54,320 bases of DNA from Oscillospiraceae bacterium (GCA_022768545.1 JALELV010000030.1:1-54320), one strand, 5' to 3'. Shown: positions 43,962 to 53,436, counted from the stretch's first letter. The notes: generated by a model not told the origin, from the letters alone. Numbers and translations: made by a program.

Positions 43962-44329
43962 TGGAAATTTTTTGGGAATTTGCCAAAGCCTTTTTGGTGG
44001 GCGGCGCCATCTGCGCCGTCGGGCAGATCTTTATTGACAAAACAAAGCTGACACCGGCTCGGGTGCTCACAGGGTATGTCGTTGCGGGGGTGCTGCTCTC
44101 CGCCCTTGGGCTGTACCAGCCTCTGGTGGATTTTGCCGGAGCGGGCGCTACGGTGCCGCTCTCCGGTTTTGGGCATCTGCTGGCCGGGGGCGTGCGGGAG
44201 GCGGTGACGGAGAAAGGGGTTTTAGGCGTTTTGGCGGGAGGCTTCACCGCCTGTGCCGCGGGGGTCGCCGCGGCCATTGTATTCGGCTTTCTGGCGGCGC
44301 TTATCTTTAAGCCGAAGGATAAGAGCTGA
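43961..44329 (+). CDS. spoVAE: Stage V sporulation protein AE (SpoVAEb type)
   Basis: A 122-residue membrane protein of the SpoVAC/SpoVAEb family with about four membrane helices. FVGGAIC-like start (AFLVGGAICAVGQIFID), LTPARVLTGYVVAG and the GFGHLLAGGV segment are family features. It forms the dipicolinate channel with SpoVAD and SpoVAC. Translation is coupled to spoVAD by a one-base overlap; GGAGG lies within the end of spoVAD. Confidence 0.93.
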   Translation: MEIFWEFAKAFLVGGAICAVGQIFIDKTKLTPARVLTGYVVAGVLLSALGLYQPLVDFAGAGATVPLSGFGHLLAGGVREAVTEKGVLGVLAGGFTACAAGVAAAIVFGFLAALIFKPKDKS

Positions 44330-44342
44330 CCGGGGAAAATAA

Positions 44343-44380
44343 AAAGGCAGCCGTTCCGGCTGCCTTCTGTTTTCTTTTTT
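44343..44380 (+). terminator. Terminator after spoVAE
   Basis: AAGGCAGCC and GGCTGCCTT flank a 6-base centre, followed by CTGTTTTCTTTTTT. Confidence 0.85.
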
Positions 44381-44401
44381 AAGCACACAGGCCCCTGTAA
44401 A

Positions 44402-44554
44402 TTACGCCAGGCCGCAGTCGTGGTAGTCCTTCCATTTTTCCTCATAGGCTTTCTCGCTGAGCAGTCTGTATACAAGGTAGGCTGCCGAAAGCGCCAGAAG
44501 CAAAACGGGAATCGTAACGGCCAGAATGCCCTTTGTCTTTTTGTTTTTCATCAT
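44402..44554 (-). CDS. Small single-pass membrane protein
   Basis: A 50-residue protein, MMKNKKTKGI followed by one helix (about residues 10-31) and a charged tail ending EEKWKDYHDCGLA. ATG follows AAGGGAGG. It has a good promoter of its own (44625-44653). The charged tail faces either side; positive residues before the helix favour the amino end inside. No known family. It lies convergent to spoVAE. Confidence 0.7.
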   Translation of the reverse strand: MMKNKKTKGILAVTIPVLLLALSAAYLVYRLLSEKAYEEKWKDYHDCGLA

Positions 44555-44624
44555 AAATCCTCCCTTGCCGGGCTCCGGAGAGCCGCCTTGACTCCGCCCT
44601 GACAGGGCAGAATATCTCACTTTT

Positions 44625-44653
44625 ATCATAGCGGTTTTTGTACATTCCGTCAA
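44625..44653 (-). promoter_or_regulatory. Promoter of the small membrane protein
   Basis: On the minus strand TTGACG (44653-44648), 17 bases and TATGAT (44630-44625). Confidence 0.75.
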
Positions 44654-44712
44654 GTAAAGAAGAAAAAAGTTTCCATAAACCAGTAAGTTTTATGGTTTTG
44701 ACCAACTGCCGT

Positions 44713-44755
44713 ACAAAACAAAACAGGCCCGCGCTTTTTGAAAGCGGCGGGCCTG
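44713..44755 (-). terminator. Terminator after rpsT
   Basis: CAGGCCCGC and its complement (44755-44747 and 44732-44724 on the minus strand), followed by TTTTGTTTTG. Confidence 0.88.
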
Positions 44756-44770
44756 CCGAGGAAAACAAAA

Positions 44771-45031
44771 TCAAACGGCCTTGTTCAAGCTGCGAACCAG
44801 GCGGGATTTCTTTCTGGAAGCGGTATTCTTTTTCAGAAGACCTTTGGCGCAGGCCTGATCGATCTTTTTGATCGCCAGTCTTACCGCCTCTTCTTTGTCG
44901 GCCGCTTTGGCGCCGATCGCGGTATCAGCTTTTTTGATCACGGTCTTCAGGTTGCTCTTCGCGGTTTTGTTCTGAGCAGTTTTGAAAGCGATGACCTTGA
45001 CTCTTTTCTTCGCGGATTTTACGTTTGCCAT
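44771..45031 (-). CDS. rpsT: 30S ribosomal protein S20
   Basis: An 86-residue, very basic three-helix protein that binds 16S rRNA. MANVKSAKKRV and the end NTASRKKSRLVRSLNKAV match S20. ATG follows GAGGGGGTGTC. It is divergent from gpr, as in Bacillus. Confidence 0.96.
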   Translation of the reverse strand: MANVKSAKKRVKVIAFKTAQNKTAKSNLKTVIKKADTAIGAKAADKEEAVRLAIKKIDQACAKGLLKKNTASRKKSRLVRSLNKAV

Positions 45032-45063
45032 TTTGACACCCCCTCGTCTCGACAGTACAAGTT

Positions 45064-45092
45064 ATCATAGCATTTTATAGCCGAAAAAGCAA
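45064..45092 (-). promoter_or_regulatory. Promoter of rpsT
   Basis: On the minus strand TTGCTT (45092-45087), 17 bases and TATGAT (45069-45064). Confidence 0.7.
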
Positions 45093-45150
45093 CTGTTTAT
45101 GCGCAGAAAACTTGCCAAAACCTAAATTTTCTACATTTTGAGGTGAAACA

Positions 45151-46038
45151 ATGAATTTCAGAACGGATCTGGCGGTGGAGCTGGCAGAAATCCACAAAAA
45201 AGAGCTTTCCGAAGGGCTTGAGACCTCTTCCCGGCAGGAGGGCACGGTGCGGGTGGAAAGAACCCGCATCACCACCGCCGGTGCGGAAAGGATCATGGGG
45301 AAACCGCGGGGCACCTACATCACCATAGAGGCTGCTCCGTTTTCCTCCTCCGTCACCTCGGCGGACGAGGAAGCTGAAATACTGGCCGGGGAGATCGCGT
45401 TTCTGCTGGGCGGCCGGGATGGGTTGATCCTGGCCGCGGGGCTGGGGAACGCCGACATCACCCCCGACGCGCTGGGGCCCCTTGCCGTGGGGCGAATTCT
45501 CGCCACCCGGCATATGACCGGGAAGACGGCCGAAGCGGCCGGCCTTTCACACCTGAGGCCGGTGGCTGCGGTGGCTCCCGGGGTATTGGGGCAAACCGGA
45601 ATTGAGACAAGTGAAATTATAGCATCTTTGTGCGAAAAAATAAAGCCCTCCGCGGCAATTATTATCGATGCCCTGGCTGCGCGCAGCCTTTCCCGCCTGG
45701 GGAATACCATTCAACTGGCGGATACCGGCATTTCCCCGGGCTCCGGTGTGCAGAACCGCCGCCGGGAGCTCAGCCGGGATACCCTGGGGGTGCCGGTGCT
45801 CTCCATCGGGGTGCCCACGGTGGTGGACGGCCACACGCTGGGCTGCGACCTGCTGGGGGAATGGGGATATGCCCGGGAGGCAAAGCGGCACATGGCCCCG
45901 GAGGGCCGTCAGATGATGGTGACGCCCCGGGACATCGACCAGCTGATCAAGCGGGCTTCCGAAGTGGTGGCCATGGGGATCAACCGCGCCCTTCAGCCGG
46001 AGCTTTCCGCCGAGGAGATCCACTTTCTGGTCAGCTGA
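45151..46038 (+). CDS. gpr: Germination protease GPR
   Basis: A 295-residue member of peptidase family A25, made as a zymogen in the forespore and activated in the spore. It degrades small acid-soluble proteins at germination. MNFRTDLAVE and the pro-region RQEGTVRVERTRI (self-cleavage zone) are visible. The core has GLGNADITPDALGP and AIIIDALAARSLSRLGNTIQ, which hold the conserved aspartates. ATG follows TTTTGAGGTGA. A sigma-G promoter is expected, but the upstream match (TGTTTA, 17 bases, AAACCTA, about 45094-45123) is poor. Confidence 0.96.
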   Translation: MNFRTDLAVELAEIHKKELSEGLETSSRQEGTVRVERTRITTAGAERIMGKPRGTYITIEAAPFSSSVTSADEEAEILAGEIAFLLGGRDGLILAAGLGNADITPDALGPLAVGRILATRHMTGKTAEAAGLSHLRPVAAVAPGVLGQTGIETSEIIASLCEKIKPSAAIIIDALAARSLSRLGNTIQLADTGISPGSGVQNRRRELSRDTLGVPVLSIGVPTVVDGHTLGCDLLGEWGYAREAKRHMAPEGRQMMVTPRDIDQLIKRASEVVAMGINRALQPELSAEEIHFLVS

Positions 46039-46044
46039 GCCGCG

Positions 46045-46073
46045 GCATAAAGGGGCCTTTGTCCGAATAGGAT
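46045..46073 (+). promoter_or_regulatory. Possible sigma-E promoter of spoIIP
   Basis: GCATAAA (46045-46051), 14 bases, AATAGGAT (46066-46073). The spacing fits sigma-E, the -10 fits only in part. Confidence 0.3.
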
Positions 46074-46158
46074 AGAAGGACGGCGGCGCCCGGAGGGCCG
46101 TTTTGAAGGGACAGCCTTTTCCGGCGCCGGGGACAATGCTGACGGGGAGGGACACGCC

Positions 46159-47316
46159 ATGGCGTCCAGACGCAGAACATACCGGGCGCGGCGGTTCTGT
46201 GCCGCCCTGGCGGCCGCGGCCTGTACGGCGGGGGCGGCGGCCTTTTTGTTCCCCGCCCTTCTTCAGGGGGCAAGACAGGCCGCTCTGGCGGCCATGGTGT
46301 TCGCCATGCCGGAGGGAGGCGTGTCCCTTTTGGAAAAACGGTTTTTCTCCGAAACCTTTTCCGAGGAGGAGGCGGGGCCGGAGGACCCGTATGTGCAGCC
46401 GGCTCCCCCTCCGGAGGACCCCGGCCCGGATGAGCCCCGGGAGGAGGAAGAGACGGAACCGGAGGACCCCGGCCCGCCTTTGGAGAGCATTGCCCCAGAA
46501 AACCGGGGGACCATCACGGAGCAGCAGTTTACCTCCGGAGAAGGGGCATATTACGTTCCCCTGCCGGCGGGATGCGTAAAAAACTCCACCGAGCTTGCCA
46601 ACGAGGAGGTGGAGGCGGAGCTGGAAAAGCCCCTGGGCCTTGCCTGGGAGGATACGGAGGAGCCCCAGGTGCTGATCTTTCACACCCACGCCACCGAGAG
46701 CTACGAGCCCTATGACCGGGAATTCTGTGATACCTCGTATAACTGGCGCTCCACCGACAATGATAACAATATGGCGGCGGTGGGGGAGGTGCTGGCCCGG
46801 GAGCTGAGAGCGGCGGGCATCGGGGTGATCCACGATGTGACCCAGCACGACTACCCCTCCTACAACGGCTCCTACCAGCGCAGTGCGGAGACGGTGAGCG
46901 CCTATCTGGAAAAATATCCTTCCATTCAGGTGGTGCTGGATATCCACCGGGATGCCATAGAATCTCCTGCGGGGAACCTGATCAAGCCGGTGGCCTGGAT
47001 CGACGGAAAAAAAGCGGCGCAGGTCATGATCATCTCCGGTTGTGACGACGGCACCATGAACATGCCGGGCTGGGCAGACAACCTGCGTTTTGCGGCAGCC
47101 CTGCAGAGCGAGGCGGAGAGCCGCTACCCGGGGCTGATGCGGCCGGTGTTTTTCTGCTACCGCAAATACAATATGGATCTTTCCCCCGGCGCACTGCTCC
47201 TTGAGGTGGGTTCCCACGGCAACACCCTGAGGGAAGCCTCCTACTCCGCCGAGCTGCTGGGAAAGGCCCTGGCGGCCGCGCTGGAAGATCCGGGGGAACA
47301 GGAGAAGAAAAAATGA
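46159..47316 (+). CDS. spoIIP: Stage II sporulation protein P (peptidoglycan hydrolase)
   Basis: A 385-residue engulfment enzyme that acts with SpoIID and SpoIIM in the septal space as endopeptidase and amidase. One membrane segment (about residues 14-47) anchors it. A Glu/Pro-rich linker follows (about 68-115), then the catalytic domain with FHTHATESYEP, DIHRDAI and LLEVGSHGN, which hold the zinc ligands. ATG follows GGGGAGGG. It lies 120 bases after gpr and overlaps a small downstream gene by four bases. Confidence 0.95.
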   Translation: MASRRRTYRARRFCAALAAAACTAGAAAFLFPALLQGARQAALAAMVFAMPEGGVSLLEKRFFSETFSEEEAGPEDPYVQPAPPPEDPGPDEPREEEETEPEDPGPPLESIAPENRGTITEQQFTSGEGAYYVPLPAGCVKNSTELANEEVEAELEKPLGLAWEDTEEPQVLIFHTHATESYEPYDREFCDTSYNWRSTDNDNNMAAVGEVLARELRAAGIGVIHDVTQHDYPSYNGSYQRSAETVSAYLEKYPSIQVVLDIHRDAIESPAGNLIKPVAWIDGKKAAQVMIISGCDDGTMNMPGWADNLRFAAALQSEAESRYPGLMRPVFFCYRKYNMDLSPGALLLEVGSHGNTLREASYSAELLGKALAAALEDPGEQEKKK

Positions 47317-47633
47317 AACGGAAGATCCGGGCCTTTGGGCTGTCCTTTTTTTCATCCATGCTGGTGCTGGTGCTTTTGACAGGGCTTTTGACGGCGGGCT
47401 GGCGTACCTATCAGGTGGGCTTTTCGACGGATACGGCCCCTGCCGCCCCTGGGGAGGGCGGGGGACCGGCCGGCTTTTGGAAAGGAGAAAAGGCAAACAG
47501 GAGGGCCCCGACCGGAGAGGATCTGGGGGAAAGGTACGAACAGTGGGGGTGGCTGCTGCCTGCGGGGCCGCGTCTGCTGTGGGAGGGCGGGAAACTTTTG
47601 ATGGAGGGCCTCGCCGGAAAGGCGGAGGAATAG
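47313..47633 (+). CDS. Small membrane-anchored protein following spoIIP
   Basis: A 106-residue protein with a basic start and one helix (about residues 10-29), then an outer part rich in Gly, Pro and Trp. Its ATG overlaps the spoIIP stop (ATGA), and CAGGAGAAG lies in the end of spoIIP, so the two are translationally coupled. This suggests a role beside SpoIIP in engulfment, by position only. No known family. Confidence 0.65.
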   Translation: MKRKIRAFGLSFFSSMLVLVLLTGLLTAGWRTYQVGFSTDTAPAAPGEGGGPAGFWKGEKANRRAPTGEDLGERYEQWGWLLPAGPRLLWEGGKLLMEGLAGKAEE

Positions 47634-47710
47634 GCCTGCCGCGAAGAGGGGCTCTCCACCCGGGAGAAGATACGGCCCCAATCAAAAACTTCCGGGAATG
47701 AGGCTGTCGG

Positions 47711-47737
47711 AAAAGCGCCCAAAAGGCGCTTTTTTTC
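47711..47737 (+). terminator. Terminator after the spoIIP unit
   Basis: AAAAGCGCC, short A-rich loop, GGCGCTTTTTTTC. Confidence 0.88.
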
Positions 47738-47779
47738 TGTTTTGCGGCAAAATTTCTTTTCCGCACCTTTGGGCTATGG

Positions 47780-47785
47780 TATAAT
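47780..47785 (+). promoter_or_regulatory. -10 box of the lipoprotein gene
   Basis: TATAAT preceded by ATGG; the -35 (TTTTCC, 17 bases upstream) is weak. Confidence 0.4.
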
Positions 47786-47871
47786 AACATGGAATGGCAG
47801 GGCCCGCCTGCTTTTGCGGCCGCCCCTCTGGGCCGGGGCCCTTTGAGCTTTTAGGAAAAGGAGTTTTTGCT

Positions 47872-48966
47872 TTGAAGGTTCGTCTGCTTCTGCTGTCCCT
47901 TTGTCTGAGCCTGGCGCTTGCCGGGTGCGGAAAAGACCAGGCTGCGCCGGTGCCGTCCTCCCCCGAGGGAAACGGAGAGGAAAGCGCCGCGGCGCTGGAA
48001 GACCGCTCGGTCCCCCTCGCCTTTACCCCGGCGTTAGACGGGAAGGCGGAGGGGAGCGCCTGGGGCGTCTCCCTGGGAGACCGCTGCTATTTTGCCCAGA
48101 GTGGGGACGGCTCCGTCACGGTGGAGGCGGTGGATATGGAGACCGGGAAATGCACCCAGCGGGAGAGCTTTGACCTGGGCGGCGGTGGGTACCGCATGCG
48201 GGGCGGGCCCTCCGGCGTGGCCCTCTGGAGCGAGACCCGTATCGTCACGCTGGACAGCCGCCTTGCCGTTACCGGGGAGATGGACATGCCCTGGTGCGTG
48301 GATGCGCCCATCGACCGGATAGACCTGTCGGAGGATTTTACCGAGGTGGTCTATCTCTCCGGCGACGGCGTCTACCTGACCCCCGCAGCGGGCAGCGCCC
48401 CCACCCTTATCATTTCCCAGCCTTTTGTGGCGGACCCGGAGGATGACGGGGTGTTTACCTCTGTCCGTTTCTGCGACAACGGCAGCAAACTCTGCATCAC
48501 CAAGGAATCTGAGACGGTGCGCAACCGGGTGCTGATCGTGGACCGCCTCAACAACCTGGCCTCCGGAAATATTCTCAAGAGCATGGAGACCTACGCCTGG
48601 CACCGCACCTGCCTGGAAGCGGCCTCCCGGTACGGGGTCTGTTGGTTTTTGCCTGAACAGGACGGCGTCTCCCCCACCACGGCGGTCTGGCTGCTGGATT
48701 TTACAGTGGACGGCAAAAAAGAGCTGGATCTGGAATATCTCTCGGAGCACGGGGCGTTTTCCCCCGTGATGGGAGAATATGCCCTGGCCTATAACGACGG
48801 GGATGACCTCTGCCGGCTGGATTTTTCCAACATGGCGGTGACGGTCCTGCGGCAGGGCTGCGGCCCGGACGCCCGGGTCCTGGCGGTTTCGGAAAGCGGA
48901 GACGTCGCGGCGGCCATCCCCGGCGGCGGGGAAACAGAATACTGTATTTTCCCCGCGGAAAGGTAA
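47872..48966 (+). CDS. Lipoprotein with possible beta-propeller fold
   Basis: A 364-residue lipoprotein. The signal RLLLLSLCLSLALAGC ends in the lipobox LAGC (Cys about 19). The outer part has repeating beta-rich units with Asp-Gly turns (for example GDRCYFAQSGDGSVTVE and DSRLAVTGEMD), like WD40-type propellers, but no exact repeat. The start is TTG 47872, eight bases after AAAAGGAG. It lies 63 bases before lepA and has no terminator after it, so it may share a transcript with lepA. Function unknown. Confidence 0.72.
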   Translation: MKVRLLLLSLCLSLALAGCGKDQAAPVPSSPEGNGEESAAALEDRSVPLAFTPALDGKAEGSAWGVSLGDRCYFAQSGDGSVTVEAVDMETGKCTQRESFDLGGGGYRMRGGPSGVALWSETRIVTLDSRLAVTGEMDMPWCVDAPIDRIDLSEDFTEVVYLSGDGVYLTPAAGSAPTLIISQPFVADPEDDGVFTSVRFCDNGSKLCITKESETVRNRVLIVDRLNNLASGNILKSMETYAWHRTCLEAASRYGVCWFLPEQDGVSPTTAVWLLDFTVDGKKELDLEYLSEHGAFSPVMGEYALAYNDGDDLCRLDFSNMAVTVLRQGCGPDARVLAVSESGDVAAAIPGGGETEYCIFPAER

Positions 48967-49029
48967 GCCCGCCGCCCGCGTGGGCAGACAGCTTCAATAC
49001 CTTCAATTTTACGATAGAGGTGAACCCCT

Positions 49030-50841
49030 ATGTCTCAGAATTATCAGCAGTTTATCCGGAATTTTTCCATCATCGCCCATATTGACCATGGAAAATCCAC
49101 CCTGGCGGACCGGATGCTGGAACTGACCAGCACCGTCTCTCTGCGGGATATGTCCGAGCAGCTGCTCGACAACATGGATATCGAGCGGGAGCGCGGTATT
49201 ACCATCAAGGCCCGGGCGGTAAAGCTTTTGTACAGCGCAAAGAATGGACAGCAGTACGAGTTTAACCTGATCGATACCCCCGGGCACGTGGACTTTAACT
49301 ACGAGGTATCCCGGTCTCTGGCCGCCTGTGAAGGGGCGGTGCTGGTGGTGGACGCCTCTCAGGGCATCGAGGCCCAGACTCTGGCCAACACCTATCTGGC
49401 TCTGGAACACGACCTGGAGATTCTGCCGGTGATCAACAAGATCGACCTGCCCGCCGCCGACCCGGAGCGGGTGGCCAATGAGATCGAGGACGACATCGGC
49501 ATCCCCGCCCTGGACGCCCCCCGTATCTCGGCCAAGACGGGCCTCAACGTGGAGGAGGTGCTGGAGCGCATCGTCACCGACATCCCCGCCCCTCAGGGGG
49601 ATGCGGACAAACCTCTGAAAGCGCTGATCTTTGACTCCTACTATGACAGCTACCGGGGCGTTATCGTCTACATCCGCGTGATGGACGGACGGGTGAAGGC
49701 CGGAGATACCATCCGCATGATGGCCAGCGGCGCGGAGTTTACCGTGGTGGAGGTGGGCTGCATGGGCGCGGTGAACCTCATCCCCGCCCCGGAGCTCAAG
49801 GCCGGCGAGGTGGGATATATCACCGCCAGCATCAAAAACGTGCGGGATACTGCCGTGGGCGACACCGTCACCCTGGCGCAGCGCCCCACGGCGGAGCCAC
49901 TGCCCGGCTACCGTAAGGCGGTGCCCATGGTGTTCTGCGGTATTTACCCCGCGGATGGGGCAAAATACCCGGACCTGAGGGACGCTCTGGAAAAGCTTCA
50001 GCTCAACGACGCATCCCTTTCCTTTGAGCCGGAGACCTCGGTGGCCCTGGGCTTTGGCTTCCGCTGCGGCTTTTTGGGGCTGCTGCACCTGGAGATCATC
50101 CAGGAGCGGCTGGAGCGGGAATACAACCTTGACCTCATCACCACCGCCCCCAGTGTGGAATACCGGCTCCGCCTGACCGACGGCCAGGAGCTGACCATTG
50201 ACAACCCCACCAATTATCCGGATCCCGGGTTGATCGAATCCGCCCAGGAGCCCCACGTGAAGGTGAGTATTTTTACCCCCACCCAGTACATCGGCAGCAT
50301 TATGGAGCTGTGCCAGAACCGCCGGGGCGTCTACAAGGACACCCGCTATCTGGAGGGGGACCGGGCGGAGGTGCATTACGACCTGCCCCTCAACGAGATC
50401 GTCTACGACTTTTTTGACGCGTTAAAATCCCGCACCAAGGGCTACGCCTCCTACGACTACGAGCTCACCGGCTACCAGCCCGCCCGGCTTGTGAAGCTGG
50501 ATATCCTGCTCAACGGGGAGATGGTGGACGCCCTGTCCTTTATTGTACATGCGGACAGCGCCTACCCCCGAGCCAGGAAGATGGCGGAAAAGCTCAAGGA
50601 GCACATTCCGCGTCAGCTCTTTGAGGTGCCCATCCAGGCGGCTGTGGGCGGAAAGATCATCGCCCGGGAAACGGTGAAGGCCATGCGCAAGGATGTTTTG
50701 GCCAAGTGCTACGGCGGCGACATCACCCGAAAAAAGAAGCTGCTGGAAAAACAGAAGGAAGGCAAAAAGCGCATGCGTCAGCTGGGTTCCGTGGAGGTGC
50801 CCCAGGAGGCCTTTATGGCGGTGCTCAAGCTGGACGAATAA
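49030..50841 (+). CDS. lepA: Elongation factor 4 (LepA)
   Basis: A 603-residue translational GTPase. Seen are the G1 loop [13 protein letters not shown], the switch [20 protein letters not shown], and the LepA-specific carboxyl domain ending with [19 protein letters not shown] (in part) and [10 protein letters not shown]. It binds the ribosome and is reported to help initiation or back-translocation. ATG follows AGAGGTGAA. hemW follows, as in Bacillus. Confidence 0.98.
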   Translation: MSQNYQQFIRNFSIIAHIDHGKSTLADRMLELTSTVSLRDMSEQLLDNMDIERERGITIKARAVKLLYSAKNGQQYEFNLIDTPGHVDFNYEVSRSLAACEGAVLVVDASQGIEAQTLANTYLALEHDLEILPVINKIDLPAADPERVANEIEDDIGIPALDAPRISAKTGLNVEEVLERIVTDIPAPQGDADKPLKALIFDSYYDSYRGVIVYIRVMDGRVKAGDTIRMMASGAEFTVVEVGCMGAVNLIPAPELKAGEVGYITASIKNVRDTAVGDTVTLAQRPTAEPLPGYRKAVPMVFCGIYPADGAKYPDLRDALEKLQLNDASLSFEPETSVALGFGFRCGFLGLLHLEIIQERLEREYNLDLITTAPSVEYRLRLTDGQELTIDNPTNYPDPGLIESAQEPHVKVSIFTPTQYIGSIMELCQNRRGVYKDTRYLEGDRAEVHYDLPLNEIVYDFFDALKSRTKGYASYDYELTGYQPARLVKLDILLNGEMVDALSFIVHADSAYPRARKMAEKLKEHIPRQLFEVPIQAAVGGKIIARETVKAMRKDVLAKCYGGDITRKKKLLEKQKEGKKRMRQLGSVEVPQEAFMAVLKLDE

Positions 50842-50859
50842 ACAAAGGGGCTTTCCCAT

Positions 50860-50888
50860 GGCCGCCCGGGTTTCGGGCGGCCGTTTTG
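50860..50888 (+). terminator. Hairpin between lepA and hemW
   Basis: GGCCGCCCG, five-base loop, CGGGCGGCC, then GTTTT. It may reduce read-through from lepA into hemW. Confidence 0.65.
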
Positions 50889-50911
50889 CACACCGGAAAG
50901 GAGCTTTCAGT

Positions 50912-52024
50912 ATGGAACCTGTCGGGCTGTACCTGCATATCCCCTTTTGCCGGGGCAAATGCCCGTACTGCGATTTTTATTCCCTGCCCGCCGAGGAGGA
51001 GAGGATGGAGCGGTATACCCGGGCTCTCTGCGCGCGCATGGAGGCTGCCGCGGCGCGTTTTCCCCGCCGGGCGGCCACCCTCTATTTCGGCGGCGGCACC
51101 CCCAGCCTGCTGGGGGCGGAGCGGCTCTGCCGCCTGATCTCCTGCGCCGGGCAGCTGTTTTCCCTGCGGGGCGGGGAGATCACCCTTGAGGCAAACCCTG
51201 GCGCGGTCACGGCGCAGGAGCTGCGGGAGCTCTCCGCCGCCGGAGTAAACCGGGTATCTTTGGGGCTGCAGTCCGCCGCGGAGGAGGAGACCGCCTTCCT
51301 GGGCCGGCGCCACACCTTGCAGGACGTGGAAAACGCCGTGGCGTGGTGCCGGGCGGCGGGAGTCGAAAACATCTCGCTGGACCTGATGCTGGGCCTGCCC
51401 GGGCAGACCCGGGAGACCCTGGGCCGTTCCATTGGCTTCTGTGCCGCCTTGGAGGTGCCGCATCTGTCGGCCTACCTGCTGAAGATCGAGCCCGGAACGC
51501 CCTTTGCCAAAAACCATGCGGAGCGCCTCTGCCCCGACGAAGATGAGCAGGCGGAGCTGTATCTCTTCGCCGCGGAGGAACTGGAAAGGCGGGGCTGGAA
51601 GCAGTACGAGATCTCAAACTTTGCCCGCCCAGGCTTTGAGGGCCGCCACAACCTCACCTACTGGGATTGCCGGGAGTACCTGGGCCTGGGGCCGGCTGCC
51701 CACTCCTTTTTGGAGGGAAAGCGGTACTTCTACCCGCGGGATTTAGAGGGTTTTCTGGCCCTTTCCGGCCCGGAAATGGGCTGGGTGGAGGACGGCCCCG
51801 GCGGAAGCCGGGAGGAATACGCCATGCTGCGCCTCCGGCTGGCGGAGGGGCTGCGGCGGCGAGACGCATCCGCGCGCTTTGGCGGCTGGGACGCGGGGGA
51901 GATTTTCTGCCGGGCGGAGCCCTATGTCCGGGCGGGGCTCATGGCGCGGGAGGACGACCGGCTTTTCTTTACCCCCCGGGGCTTTCTGCTCTCAAACAGC
52001 GTTCTGGCAAGGATATTGGAATGA
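50912..52024 (+). CDS. hemW: Heme chaperone HemW (radical SAM)
   Basis: A 370-residue radical-SAM protein with Cys13, Cys17 and Cys20 (CRGKCPYC) as cluster ligands. YFGGGTPSLL and the HNLTYWDCREYLGLGPAAHS region are HemW marks. HemW was long labelled as oxygen-independent coproporphyrinogen oxidase, but it lacks the extra Cys of HemN and instead binds heme for delivery. ATG 50912 follows GAAAGGAG. Confidence 0.94.
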   Translation: MEPVGLYLHIPFCRGKCPYCDFYSLPAEEERMERYTRALCARMEAAAARFPRRAATLYFGGGTPSLLGAERLCRLISCAGQLFSLRGGEITLEANPGAVTAQELRELSAAGVNRVSLGLQSAAEEETAFLGRRHTLQDVENAVAWCRAAGVENISLDLMLGLPGQTRETLGRSIGFCAALEVPHLSAYLLKIEPGTPFAKNHAERLCPDEDEQAELYLFAAEELERRGWKQYEISNFARPGFEGRHNLTYWDCREYLGLGPAAHSFLEGKRYFYPRDLEGFLALSGPEMGWVEDGPGGSREEYAMLRLRLAEGLRRRDASARFGGWDAGEIFCRAEPYVRAGLMAREDDRLFFTPRGFLLSNSVLARILE

Positions 52025-52037
52025 CCCTAAAGCGTAC

Positions 52038-52077
52038 AGAAGGGCCGCCGCCCAAACTTTTGGGCGGCGGCCCTTCT
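52038..52077. terminator. Hairpin between hemW and the patB-like gene
   Basis: Seventeen-base perfect arms (AGAAGGGCCGCCGCCCA and complement) around a 6-base loop, between convergent genes. There is no clear T-tract. Confidence 0.6.
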
Positions 52078-52113
52078 GCGTGTAAAAAAACGGGAAAAAA
52101 GCTTTGAAGGGGC

Positions 52114-53327
52114 TTATTCCCCCAGGTATTTTTCGGTGTGCTTTTCGTTTACCGCCCCGCAGATACGGAGGAGCCCCTCCTGCAGCACCGCGCGGGGGCA
52201 GGCCAGATTCAGGCGGATAAAACAGTCGGAGTGCTGCACGAACATATTTCCGCCCTCCAGCAGGACGCCGGCCTTGTAGGCAAAAAACAGAGGCAGATGC
52301 TCGTCCGGTTCAAAATAAGCGCTGAGGTTTACCCACGCCAGATAGGTGGCCTGGGAGACACGAAACGTTGCCTTGGGCAGGTGTTCCCGCAGGTGCTGCC
52401 CGGTGAAGGCGAAGTTTTCATCCAGATATCCCCGCAGCTCCTCCAGCCAGGGCTCCCCTTTTTCGTAGGCGGCCTGGGCGGCGGCCACGCTCAGGGGGTT
52501 GTCGAAGTTATAGTGGCGGGCGAGCCATTTTTCTCGCAGGGCCCGGCTGCGGATAAGGATATTGGAGATCATGAGACCTGCCAGGTGAAAGGTTTTGCTG
52601 GGGGCCATGCAGGTGACCAGCCGGTCGTAGTCCGGCAGCACCTTCCCCAGGGGGATATGCCGCTGGTCCCGGCGCAGCAGGTCGCAGTGGATCTCATCGG
52701 AGATGACCCAGAGGCCGTGGCGGCGGATGACATCCCCCATGCGGCGCAGCTCCTCCGTCCACACCCGTCCGGTGGGGTTGTGAGGGTTGCAGAGGATAAA
52801 CAAGGTGGTCTTGGGGTCGGCGGCCTTTCGCTCCAGGTCGTCAAAATCCACGGTGTAAAAGCCGTCCTCGTTTTTCAGGTCGCAGCAGACGCTCTCCCGG
52901 CTGTTAAAATCCGCCGCATATTTAAAGTAGGCGTAGGACGGGGTCAAAAACAACACCTTTTCGTCCTCTTTGCAGATGTAGTCCACCAGCTCGTACAGGG
53001 CGGGGATGACGCCATTTGACAGGACCAGATCCTGCTTTTCAAAGCTCCAGCCGTAACGCCGGCGGCACCAGGCGGAAAAGGCCTCGAAATACCGGGGGAG
53101 AACACCCGGGTGTAGCCGAAAATGCGTTTGTCCAGGCGCTCCCGGATCCCGTCGATTACCACGTCCGGGGTGGCAAACTCCATATCCGCCACCCACATGC
53201 GGATGAATTCCTCGTCTTTATAGGGGAAGGTCATGCTCTCATCCGCGTGGAAGATGTAGTCCCGAAAGCCGTCGGTGTTCATGGTGTTGGTGTTTCTGTG
53301 GTCGATGATTTCGTCAAAATTGCACAT
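52114..53327 (-). pseudogene. patB: Frameshifted PatB/MalY-type C-S lyase
   Basis: The amino end starts at ATG 53327 (after AAAGGGG) and reads MCNFDEIIDHRNTNT, WVADMEFATPDVV and GYTRVF in one frame. From about 53098 the protein continues in another frame as RYFEAFSAWCRRRYGWSFEK, then CNPHNPTGRVW, SDEIHCDLL and the PLP lysine in APSKTFHLAG, to a normal end. Adding one C to the run of five C at about 53096-53100 restores an intact 404-residue protein. The enzyme would be a PLP cystathionine/cysteine beta-lyase. The break may be a real mutation, a switchable homopolymer or a sequencing error. Confidence 0.85.
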
Positions 53328-53371
53328 CAAAAATGCCCCTTTCCGCTGCCAGAAGCTCAAACTCTGCTTTT

Positions 53372-53400
53372 ATTGTAGCGTCGGGGCGGGCCGGCGTCAA
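53372..53400 (-). promoter_or_regulatory. Promoter of the patB-like gene
   Basis: On the minus strand TTGACG (53400-53395), 17 bases and TACAAT (53377-53372). It lies in the divergent region with the XRE regulator. Confidence 0.7.
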
Positions 53401-53436
53401 AATGAGGATTGATAGGAAACGAAAGGGGAAAGCGCC

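Noticed and set aside
45547..47790. Open frame of nearly 750 codons opposite gpr and spoIIP
   Set aside because: Antisense to two well-identified sporulation genes and rich in Arg/Pro/Gly; a shadow frame.
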